Assembly (NCBI GenBank): GCA_905147135.1
Contig: LR990056.1
Coordinates: 15,138,001-15,202,000, forward strand
Length of the DNA: 64,000 bases
DNA from: Blastobasis lacticolella
Lineage: Eukaryota > Arthropoda > Insecta > Lepidoptera > Blastobasidae
Direction: 5' to 3'
Of the stretch, positions 1 through 8,468 are shown one piece after another. The translations under genes were made by a program, and so were the position numbers. A model generated the notes under the pieces. That model worked only from the letters and a program-made list of their open reading frames with translations. It made no database searches and had not been told where the DNA came from. Every line of letters starts with the position of its first letter. The first letter of the stretch is position 1.

Positions 1-443
1 GTTATACAGGGTGTAAAAACACTACATTCTACCCATGAAACTGAACAACTTTCCCCAAGAAACATACCCGCGGAAATAACTTCATAATTTCGCTACCTGA
101 AATAAATAATTAATTGCGATGCGCAATGTACATCGTCCGGCGCACGCCTCTCGCTCGCCCGTGCCCAGTGGCCACTGAGCCCGCGCCTGCACGCTTTACA
201 TTGCGTTAAAGTGCACTTATTTCAACTTAAATTTGAACTTTGAGTGTCTAAATTAATTGTGAACGATGTAGTTATCGATACTTGATATTTTTTAGTACAA
301 AAATACAACTGTTTTTGAAAAGAATCTTGATTTCTGCCTGAACTATGAGTTTCCGCGGGTATGTTTCTTGGGGAAAGTTGTTCAGTTTCATGGGTAGAAT
401 ATGAGGTTTCAATTAATGCTAGCGGTCTTTTTACACCCTATAT
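1..443. mobile_element. Foldback MITE-like element, unclassified
   Basis: The first ~80 bases (starting at the gggtgt near position 10) reappear as a near-perfect reverse complement at about 350-443, which ends in acaccc. The loop of about 270 bp is AT-rich and non-coding. This is the architecture of a non-autonomous DNA transposon with long terminal inverted repeats. The left end may be cut by the window edge, so no target duplication can be read. It lies in an intron of, or just upstream of, the Q-rich gene exons. Confidence 0.7.
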
Positions 444-557
444 GTATAGTCTACAGGTGTATGAGAAGATATATGATTCTGGAAGAGGCAAAAGGGGTTT
501 TTCAAACTTTTGTTACAGAGTCTATCGGCGTAAACGTATTAGACAATATATAAATCC

Positions 558-773
558 CGCAAGAGGTCCCGGGTTCGGTTCCCGGCCGGGCAGAAATTGA
601 AATTATGAATTTTAATTTCTGTTACGGGTCTGGGTGTCATATGTATAATAAGTATGTTTTTAAAAGTATATAAGTCGTTTATCAGTTATCTAGCACCCAT
701 AACACAAGCTTTGCTTACTTTGGGGCTAGATGGCGCTGTGAGAATTTGTCCACGATTATTTATTTATTTATGA
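558..773 (+). mobile_element. tRNA-derived SINE, family A (partial head)
   Basis: The copy starts inside a tRNA-like head with a B-box-like gggttcggttcccgg, then carries the family body (tctgttacgggtctgggtgt, gcacccataacacaagcttt, ggggctagatggcgctgtg) and ends in attatttattta. Other copies in this window are at 895-1135 (minus), 3808-4010, 18165-18500 (minus), 22535-22767 and 34850-35098. The longer copies show an A-box-like tggttcagtgg upstream of the B box. Confidence 0.75.
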
Positions 774-894
774 ATGTGGAAGAGGCAACTGAGGTTTTTC
801 TCTATCCTATTGCTTAAGATGGCTACATTTAATTCGACTAAGGCGATCGGGCTGCAGACCTAGATCCCCGAAATATAGATCATATTAAATTATT

Positions 895-1135
895 AAATAA
901 TCGTGGACAAATTCACACACAGCGCCATCTAGCCCCAAAGTAAGCAAAGCTTGTGTTATGGGTGCTAGATAACTGATAAACAACTTATATACTTTTAAAT
1001 ACATACTTATTATACATAGAACACCCTGACCCGTAACGGAAATTAAAATTCATCATTTCAATTTCTGCCCGGCCGGGAATCGAACCCGGGACCTCTTGCG
1101 TGGCAGACCACTGAACCACTCATGTCGTCATAGAC
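895..1135 (-). mobile_element. tRNA-derived SINE, family A
   Basis: Reverse-orientation copy of the family with the tRNA-like head at its right end (near 1065-1135). It faces the copy at 558-773 with only ~120 bp between them, so the pair can fold into a hairpin of about 200 bp per arm within intron RNA. The right end lies about 20 bp before the first recognised exon of the Q-rich gene at 1156. Confidence 0.75.
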
Positions 1136-1155
1136 TCACTTGCTATGTTTTCCAG

Positions 1156-4100
1156 GGCGGGCAGACTTATCCTGTGATATCATCCGTGCAGTCCCTTCAA
1201 TTGCAACAGACTCAGCATATTAATACGGTAACTAGAATTACTTAGACTGAATAGAATCTTTTTTTTCTTTAGACGTGATAGTTGACCAAATAATGTTGTT
1301 CTCAGCAGCAGCCCCAGCAGTTGCAGGTGCAGACCATACAAATACATCCACATCACCAGCCCATACAAATTCATGTAAGTCTACAGTAGATTTAACTTCT
1401 ATATGTTTTCCTATGTTTACGTTGGGTCTAAATGGCGTACCAACTATTCATATTCGGTCATATTGAAGTACCAACAGCTATATAAAACATAATACATCAA
1501 TACAATATAGTTATTATAGTATATCTGAATATGTAAATGACAAAACTGCTGTTCTATACAGGTATTTACTTTTAAGATAGTATATAGGACAAATAATGTA
1601 TTAGTACATAAGACATGTTTAAAAAAAAAAAAGAATTAACGTAGGCTCTGTGGGTTTCTTGCCGTTTCTTTCCCCCACAGAGAACCACCTTGGAAGCGGC
1701 GTTAATTTTCCTTCCTCTCCCACACATGGTGTCTCCTGTCTGCGCTAGGGTAGGGGTAGGGTAGTAGTTAGAGTAGGGGTAGGGTAGGGTAGGAGTAAGA
1801 TAGCGGTAAGGTAGTATAGGGTGGGGTAGGGGTAAGATAGTGGTAGGGTCGGGGTAAGATAGTGGTAGGGTAGGGGTAAGGTAGTGGTAGGGTAGGGTTA
1901 AGGCAATGGTAGGATAGGGTAGGGGTAAGGTAGCGATAGGGTAGGGATAGGATAGAGTAGGGTGGGAGCAACTACCTATCACATGCAGCATGTGTGATGC
2001 ACGCTCACTTAAAAGTCTGTCTGGCGGTGGCGTGGGGGCCGGGTCGCTCTTTTCCCTCAAATATGGTTGAATTGGACGATGGCTGGGCCCTGCGTTATAC
2101 TCGTGAACGGGTGCTGCCTTGGTGGACTGGCTTACTCTTGCTGTAGTTTTAGGTGGTTTTTCTTAATTATACTAGACATACCTACGAGTATATAATATAA
2201 TATAGCGTTCCGGCTCTGTCTGGCATTGTCGAGCCCGGTTCGGTTGTGGTTGGCGAGGGATACGTTTATCTACAGACATAGGGCGGTCAGCGTGTCACTG
2301 TGTGTTTCCTTCCTACTTTCCTACCCCCCTCCTTTTTGACGATTGAAAGAGATATTTAATGTCCTAATCAATAAAGAAATTTTGATTTGATTTGATTTGA
2401 TTTGAATATTATATTAGAACCAATAAGCCAATTACAGGTCCTTGTTAGTAACTGTAATATGAAAGATAAAAACGTGCAAAGAAGATAATTTGTGACCCGC
2501 AATTAATTGAGGCTAAGCTGCAGAGCCTCGAGCTTTGGCGCAGGGTTGCGTATCTGTCGGTATTCTATAGGTTGCATTTCGAGTGTGCGAAACAGTTGCA
2601 GGACCTATTATTACCAGTTTTCGAGGTAGACTGGTAGATAAAGGTACAAAGCTTTAAGTCCACCTTTCTACTATTTTGTGCATAAAGTATTAAATAAATA
2701 AATAAATTCCGCCGGCCCCTTTCCGCCATCGGGAGACGCGATCCGGGCGAGCGCGAATCTTTATGTCGTGGATCTTCCAGCTATCCGCACGACCCGCTTT
2801 GGTTCAACCTTTATGATGAGAACGGCTAAGGAATGGAACGCGTTGCCTGCGAGTGTGTTCCCTGATCGCTATAATCTGGACGCGTTCAAGGCTAGAATGA
2901 ATAGGCTGTTCCTAGACAGGCATGCTTCATCTTCGACCGCATCGTCTCTTGCCACCAGTAGCCGTATTTACAATGATTCGAAACCGTTTCCGAACGATTC
3001 GACACGAAATTCGTGAGCGGCGAATCCGTGTCGAACGATTCGAAAACTGTTATTCAGAATCTCGATAGATTCCACGGAAACTCTACTCTCTATAACATAT
3101 GAAAATTTCATCAAAATTAACTGAAACCACATTTTCCTAAGAACTTATGCGGGGTCCTTTGTCGAATCCGTATCCGAATCCGATTTCCGAGCCATTGTGA
3201 ATAAATGGCGGTCAAATGCCTGGATAGTCTAAAAAAAAACAAAATAAAAAAAAAATATTGTATTAGTAGTAAAAGTAGTAGTAGTATGAAAAGATATAAT
3301 TTATTTTGGACCAAAACCTTGAAAATGCAGACTAGGAATATTTTAGAAACCGCTCGCATGCTCTTGTCTATCACTAGCAACTTACCACGAGTATGAAAGA
3401 GATAGGTAGCGCAAACGAGCGCTCGTGTGGTTGCGAGCAGTTTCTAAAATATTCCTAGTCGGCATTTTCAAGTTTTTGGTCCAACATTAATTATATCTTT
3501 TCATACTATCTTTCATATTACAGTTACTTGCAAGTAATTGGCTTATTGTTTCTAATATAATATTAATTATGTTTTATATAATGTTGGTACTCAAATAAAT
3601 AAATAAATACTATAGCGCCATTTAGACCCAGACCTAGATCAAATATTGTTATTTTCAGACTGTGTATGCCAATTTTGTGGCAAACTACATTACTAAATAT
3701 CCTAGCCTATAACGACCGAACCATTGGGCGTTCAGATTTGAAGTCAAAGTAAACATTTTTAGGAATTGTTTGCTCCATTGGGAATTAAATTTTCACGACC
3801 TGCTACACAGAGGTCCCAGGTCCGATTCCCGGTCGGGCAGAAATGGAAATGAAAATTTTAATTTCTGATACGGGTCTGAGTGTAGAATGTATAATAATAG
3901 AATAAATACTATTAAAAAAAATTATATAAGTAGTTTGTCAATTATCTCACACCCATAACACAAGCTTTGCTTACTTTAGGGCTAGATGGCGTGTGAATTT
4001 GTACAAGCATATTTATTTATATATATATTTTTTTTCTGACCGACACTTAGATTTTGGTATAAATGCCTACTCTTTTATTTTATGTGAAATCTAATTATAT

Positions 4101-5746
4101 ATTATACCACTTAAACATGATACACAAACCATATATAATTACATACTAAAACTACCTATAAGTTAAAACCTTAAAATTACTTAAATAGGTACTTTACTTA
4201 GATATTTGGTCGAAAAACTTACAAAACGTGAATGCTGCTTTTTGTCCCATTTTTAGAAAATATTTTTATTATGAACCAAAGTTGCTGACAGACTACACAC
4301 GTTGTACATATTAAAATATTTCAATATTGTCTTTACATTATTTGGGCTGAATGGCGCTGTGCTAAAGTCTTACAAAAATAATTAAATTTAAATATGGGGG
4401 ACTACGAAACTTAAATTCCCGTTGTCCTCCTTTCGGGGGACAACGGGAATGATCCTTACTTTTAGAGACCACATTAAATGTAATAGCCACGGTTGTCCTC
4501 CCAGGCGGTGGGCATGCAGCAGGTGCAGCAACAGCAGCTACACGTGGCCACCTCGTCCTGCCAGACCATGCTGCCCAACATACTGCAGGTGGGTACTGCC
4601 TTTAACACGCAAGGGTAACGTTTCAGTAGGAAAATACAGGATAATTTAGTCGCGACAACGACGATACTGAATCATCTTGGCTTGTGCTCTCGGGCACGAG
4701 GGCCCGGGGACCGCCTTGACCCATGATCCAGGATTTGGCAGATTAGGTAATTATAGTTAGTTTTAAATAGTGTTGTGTTTCTGCCGGTGAGTAAGGTTTC
4801 CAGCGCTCCATGGGGTGGGGATTTGGGGAATCGTGGCTTTGGCAGTGGAGGGGCATTTGTCTTTGCGCTGCCAGAGCAACGTGTTATAGAGGTGGGCAAC
4901 GCATTGGCGATACTCTTGGTGTTGCTAATGTCTATAGACAGTGGTGACTACTTTCCATCGGGTGGCCCGCTTGCCTGTTTACCTATCGTATGTCATAAAA
5001 AAAAAATTATAGAGCGACAGCCATCTGACCTCCGTGACCCTTCTACCAGGGGAGCCCGACCAGATTGGATCATGGCTACACATTCAGTCGCCTAAATGTG
5101 CCGGTTTCATCACGATGTTTTCCCTCAACGTAGGAGCATTGGTTAGTGTTCAACTAATGTATACAACGACAATACTGAATGTGTGGTAAAAAATAACTAA
5201 CATGCTGCCGTTAGTAGAGGTGGGAAACAATTGACCGGGTGTTGTGACCAGTCATAGTGACATTTAATAAATTTTTGATACCACAGTTTCACGTTCCGGT
5301 TAACATGGTACCATGTGTTCGTGATAACAGACAAAATTTTTACTATGCCATCAAATTTGAAATTGGTAAAAATAAATTATTAACTGTATCTGGATACAAA
5401 ATTGACGAAAGCCAAAGCCAAAATCTAAGAAATGATTATAGATTTGGTGCCACAGTAAATGTTGTTTTTTAACATGTTATGGCGAGCACATGCATACCCC
5501 TTGGCATCAAGAATTAATATAAACTCTGCTATTTATATCCCGCACTCTGCGTGGCTTGATAATCTTGATATAAATAACTTGCAGGACCATTCTAGTAACT
5601 TGTGCCATTATCGTCCCCAGCTACAACCCGGCACGGTGACACTGGGACAGCCCGAGCTGGGCGGCGTCGCGCATCGCATCATCCTACAACCACCACAGGC
5701 ACCTCCACACGGCGTGCCCGCCGTCTACACCATACACCACTCGTAG
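1156..5746 (+). CDS. Glutamine-rich protein, 3' part of a spliced gene (function not recognised)
   Basis: Four exons can be read: 1156-1227, 1306-1374, 4505-4588 and 5621-5746 (stop TAG 5744-5746). Each starts after a pyrimidine-rich AG and, except the last, ends at GTAACT, GTAAGT or GTGGGT; all are phase 0, so the peptides join without a break. The exons give 24, 23, 28 and 41 residues. The first three are rich in Gln with His, Val and Ile (for example QQPQQLQVQTIQIHPHHQ), and the protein ends in VYTIHHS. This composition resembles Gln-rich activation domains of transcription factors, but no DNA-binding domain lies in the window and I do not recognise the family. The 5' part is outside the window. 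Further exons in the 3.1-kb third intron cannot be excluded. The exons are more GC-rich than the introns. The stop codon runs straight into a 34-bp minisatellite made of copies of the gene's own end. Confidence 0.6.
1509..2405 (+). mobile_element. 5'-truncated LINE-B copy: last RT codons plus 3' UTR
   Basis: The segment matches, in opposite orientation, the 3' end of the LINE at 57640-60125. It begins with the last ~9 codons of that reverse transcriptase ORF and its TAA. It continues through the 3' UTR, including a G-rich minisatellite longer than in the other copy, and ends in repeated tttga units (about 2380-2405) as a 3' tail. It lies in the third intron of the Q-rich gene. A proline/tyrosine-rich reading frame on the minus strand here is only the complement of the G-rich array. 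Confidence 0.85.
1741..1965 (+). repeat. G-rich minisatellite (GGGTA / GGGGTA units) in LINE-B 3' UTR
   Basis: About 220 bp of irregular gtaggg and gtagggg units on the LINE sense strand. Runs of three to four G at short spacing meet the simple rule for G-quadruplex formation. The LINE-B copy at 57640-60125 carries a shorter version at about 58060-58195 on its complement. The unit is not the insect telomere repeat TTAGG. Confidence 0.85.
2690..3245 (+). pseudogene. LINE reverse-transcriptase C-terminal fragment and 3' tail
   Basis: The frame at 2768-3016 carries the motif RTAKEWNALPASVFPD followed by NLDAFKARMNRLFL, the typical C-terminal end of one insect LINE family. The untranslated tail (atggcggtcaaatgcctgg, then A-rich) follows. 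Fragments of the same tail occur at 18705-18925, 51040-51125, 56255-56345, 61900-62045 and 62560-62690. There is no RT core here, so this is a dead 5'-truncated copy. Confidence 0.7.
3281..3512. mobile_element. Foldback MITE
   Basis: Arms of about 75 bp (3281-3358 and 3432-3512) are reverse complements with few differences and share the core gactaggaatattttagaaa. The short loop contains no gene. Confidence 0.8.
3808..4010 (+). mobile_element. tRNA-derived SINE, family A (5' truncated)
   Basis: Starts at the B-box part of the head (gaggtcccaggtccgattcc) and carries the full body up to ggggc/agggctagatggcg and an AT-rich end. It lies in the third intron of the Q-rich gene. The remaining ~480 bp to the next exon are AT-rich with a short SINE-tail-like piece near 4340, and nothing else is seen. 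Confidence 0.75.
4672..5185 (-). mobile_element. tRNA-derived SINE, family B (headless, interrupted)
   Basis: Body of SINE family B in minus orientation. It is split: one part is at 4672-4756, the rest at 5005-5185 (gagcgacagccatctgacct, then tcacgatgttttccctcaac). The 248 bp between them are a SINE-C insertion. The tRNA-like head seen in the copies at 54940-55270 and 63000-63335 is missing here. Confidence 0.75.
4757..5004 (+). mobile_element. SINE-like retroposon, family C, with target site duplication
   Basis: A ~245-bp unit starts near ttagttttaaatagtgttgt, contains gctccatggggtggggattt and ccatcgggtggcccgcttgc, and ends in an A-rich tail. It is flanked by the perfect 8-bp repeat aattatag at 4749-4756 and 5005-5012. 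The tail plus target duplication indicate retroposition. Other copies are at 22818-23045 and 56500-56675. No tRNA-like promoter is obvious, so it could also be the 3' end of a LINE. Confidence 0.8.
5287..5472 (+). CDS. Possible alternative terminal exon or captured ORF (uncertain)
   Basis: An open frame of 61 codons plus TAA begins exactly after an acceptor-like ttgataccacag. It is in phase 0, the phase shared by all introns read in the Q-rich gene, and lies between that gene's third and last exons. Its peptide (FHVPVNMVPCVRDN at the start, GATVNVVF at the end) is AT-rich in codon use, unlike the GC-rich neighbouring exons, and I recognise no family. It could be an alternative last exon, a fragment of an inserted gene, or chance. 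Confidence 0.2.
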   Translation, partial: FHVPVNMVPCVRDNRQNFYYAIKFEIGKNKLLTVSGYKIDESQSQNLRNDYRFGATVNVVF

Positions 5747-6498
5747 CCAGACAGCCAGACACACCACTACACCGTACGCCAATCGTAGCCAAGGAGGCTA
5801 CTACAATGTACACCACTTGTAGCCAGGGACGCTACTACACCGTACACCACTCGTAGCCAGGGATGCTACTACACCGTACACCGCTCGTAGCCAGGGACGC
5901 TACTACACCGTACACCACTCGTAGCCAGGGACGCTACTACACCGTACACCGATCGTAGCCAGGAACGCTACTACACCGTACACCACTCCTAGCCAGGGAC
6001 GCTACTACACCGTACACCACTCGTAGCCAGGGACGCTACTACACTGTACACCGCTCGTAGCCAGGGACGCTACTACACCGTACACCCATCGTAGCCAGGG
6101 ACCTACACCGTACACCCCTCGTAGCCAGGGACGCTACTACACCGCACACCACTCGTAGCCAGGGACGCTACTACACCGTACACCACTCGTAGCCAGGGAC
6201 GCTACTGCACCGTACACCGCTCGTAGCCGGGGACGCTACTACACCGCACACCACTCGTAGCCAGGGACGCTACTACACCGTACACCGCTCGTAGTCAGGG
6301 ACGCTACTACACCGCACACCACTCGTAGCCAGGGACGCTACTACACCGCACACCAATCGTAGCCAGGGACGCTACTACACCGTACACCGCTCGTAGCCAG
6401 GGACGCTACTACACCGCACACCACTCGTAGCCAGGGACGCTACTACACCGCACACCACTCGTAGCCAGGGACGCTACTACATCATACACCACTCGTAG
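5747..6498 (+). repeat. 34-bp minisatellite derived from the gene's stop-codon region
   Basis: About 22 head-to-tail units of 34 bp (one of 42, one of ~30) with scattered substitutions. Each unit contains the core ctactacaccgtacaccact followed by cgtag. The gene's own last codons (5721-5746) read ctacaccatacaccactcgtag when joined, which is the same core with the stop codon. The array therefore seems to have grown out of the coding end plus a short spacer (ccagggacg). Because 34 is not a multiple of three, successive units shift frame. It forms the start of the 3' UTR of the Q-rich gene. Confidence 0.9.
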
Positions 6499-6954
6499 GC
6501 TAAGATAATCGAGATACAATTAGGTATCTCGGAAAATGTCAATTGAATCTTACTAAATTTAGAAAAATAACAATTTACTTTGTACAATACTCAAGATGTT
6601 CTAACTAAAGTTTATGCTCAACATAATAATTAAAGCTCTACCTACAACTATTTATCTAGCTTATTTAGGTTTTCGTTCATTAATTAAAATTAGTATAAAA
6701 TTGTACAGATGTTCGTTTTACTTTGTAATTTCATTTTTGTTTGTTATTGTAATATTAAGAGAGAGCCATATTTTATTTCAAACTTATGTGCCTATTGAAT
6801 TATAGCAATAATATCTAAAGTTATCTAAGTTTTTTATTTCATACCTTACCTTAGTTAACCATAATACCTTATCTTGTTATCATACTTCCAAAATACACGA
6901 AGTCTTTCACTTCTTCCACTCTATCGCCATCTATCATTATCCTACATTGAGTAT
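6499..6954. other. AT-rich interval, no gene seen
   Basis: Probably the rest of the 3' UTR or downstream flank of the Q-rich gene. Short AT-rich open frames are present but have no protein-like features. I cannot place a convincing polyadenylation site. Confidence 0.5.
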
Positions 6955-7192
6955 GATCTGTTTAAACTGACTTGTCATATTTGGTGAACAAACAATGCCC
7001 AAAATCACGACTTGTCGTATCAATCACGCTAAGTACCATTGTGTATAGATGTCTTGGATTATACAAGAAACACATAGAATGTGAATTTGGACGAATACTG
7101 CTACACATTATCCATTTAAATACAAAATTTCCTTAACCAAATAAGACAAGTCAGTCTGGACAGATTATAATATCACATTCTATATATACATA
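6955..7192 (-). mobile_element. MITE, family M2
   Basis: About 235 bp with terminal inverted repeats built on ctgacttgtc and tatttggtgaac / aaccaaataagacaagtcag. It matches the element at 9962-10192 in reverse orientation over its full length, including the internal tgtgtttcttatata region. Confidence 0.8.
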
Positions 7193-7275
7193 TCACATGT
7201 TCTGGGTGGACCCCCCTGGCGGTAGGACTACCGCGTACCTTTGTTGATGAGTAGCCCGATATTTCGACACAATGA

Positions 7276-7546
7276 GCGGTTTTCCAATAGGTATCTAAAG
7301 CATTTCTAACCACTCACTAGATGGCGCCCCGACAATTTTGGTAATTTATCAAACAATCTTTATCAGTTATGTTTTTATTAATAAACATTTTATTTTTAAG
7401 TTTAGTATTAGTTGGCTGCATGAAATCACTGCCACTATCATAGTTTTAAAAAATATTACCAAAATTGTAGGAGCGCCATCTATTGATGCTTTTTGAAACC
7501 AACTGACAATACCTACTGGAAAACCCGTAATAATAACCGCGATAGT
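7276..7546 (-). mobile_element. Foldback MITE, family M3
   Basis: Arms of about 65 bp carry agatggcgc and caattttggtaat near both inner ends and ttttccaataggtat / atacctactggaaaa at the outer ends. The second copy at 60676-61092 is in the opposite orientation and has a longer interior. Confidence 0.8.
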
Positions 7547-7748
7547 TTAAAACATTATGTTGAGTAATATCCTCCTCTCTTTCTATCACTTTTTAATTAG
7601 GATTATAAAAATAATTTCAAACTCAAATAAATACAGAATTTATTTAACATTTTGTTTTTTCTTGAATTATAACAAAAAACGTAACGTAGGTACTTAAATA
7701 CATTATTTTATACTAAAACTGCTTTTTACAATTTCATTTAAATCTATA

Positions 7749-8053
7749 ATGGTTCGTATAAAATTGTTGTTTTTATTCTTTCAAATAATCATTACGTCGT
7801 CTGAAGTTCATTGTCAAAATTTACTTTACCGAATATTGTCAGGAATAATATCGATGTAGCGATAAATTCTATGGAATCCTGGCAGAAGCCGGGATATGCC
7901 TCTAGAATTATAGTAATGATGCTTTACACTGGTTTTAGAACAAAAGTTAAAAAAATTAAAACCAAACCGATTATATGTACACATGCTTTCAAAAAAAAAC
8001 GTCGCCAAAGGTCTAAAATATACAATTACACATATTGTGTAAATTTATACTAA
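7749..8053 (+). pseudogene. Small secreted-peptide-like ORF pair, frame-broken (uncertain)
   Basis: The ATG at 7749 opens a 36-residue frame with a signal-peptide-like start (MVRIKLLFLFFQIII then a polar region) and stops at 7857-7859. A second, overlapping frame continues to 8053 and ends in a basic stretch with two cysteines (ICTHAFKKKRRQRSK, then YCVNLY). Read across a single shift they would make a secreted basic peptide of roughly 100 residues. AT-rich DNA can produce such frames by chance and no family is recognised. No intron that would join them was found. Confidence 0.2.
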
Positions 8054-8468
8054 GATCGACTGTTTACGGCATAAATATTTAAAAATGTTAGTTATTTCTT
8101 TTGGTTTTAATGTACATATTTGCTTGTGGTTTTAGTCAACGAAATCAAACCGGGTACGTAATCGCTCAATTTGCCATTTCATTTAAATTATTGTAAAGGC
8201 ATAATCTCATGTAAATGTTTTGGCTAAATAACAGATCACTTTGAAAAACAATTAAATAGCCGTTCTTTGGACATTATTACATTACATTTTTTTTTACAAT
8301 GAGATAAAACACTAGGTATTTTCCATACCATTCTTATACTATAACACAGTGAGATCACATAAGTGGTGATTCAATGCATAATTGCTATGCGATATTCCAC
8401 CTTATTTTACAAGTATAAGGTTTAATTTGATAAATCACTTCACAACAACTTCCCTTCTTACGCGGTCG
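8054..8468. other. Likely 3' UTR / downstream region of the ZAD zinc-finger gene
   Basis: AT-rich and non-coding, directly beyond the stop codon of the minus-strand gene at 8469-8471. No repeat family was recognised here. A precise poly(A) site cannot be fixed. Confidence 0.4.

Larger units (their letters stand above)
2403..3582. mobile_element. Element bounded by ~70-bp inverted repeats, with nested inserts
   Basis: The bases at about 2403-2475 (attagaaccaataagccaat and beyond) are repeated in reverse complement at about 3512-3582. Between the arms lie a LINE C-terminal fragment (2690-3245) and a foldback MITE (3281-3512). This reads as a non-autonomous DNA element that accepted other insertions. 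No transposase is visible. Confidence 0.5.

Noticed and set aside
1741..1965. Interstitial telomere repeat
   Set aside because: Units are GGGTA/GGGGTA, not the insect TTAGG, and they sit inside a LINE 3' UTR.
1572..2060. 162-codon Pro/Tyr/Leu-rich ORF on the minus strand, also at 57971-58388 on the plus strand
   Set aside because: It is the complement of the G-rich minisatellite in the LINE-B 3' UTR; the reading frame comes from repeat composition.
5747..6498. CRISPR-like array (regular repeats of ~34 bp)
   Set aside because: The units are contiguous with no variable spacers, the unit matches the adjacent coding end, and the context is a spliced eukaryotic gene.
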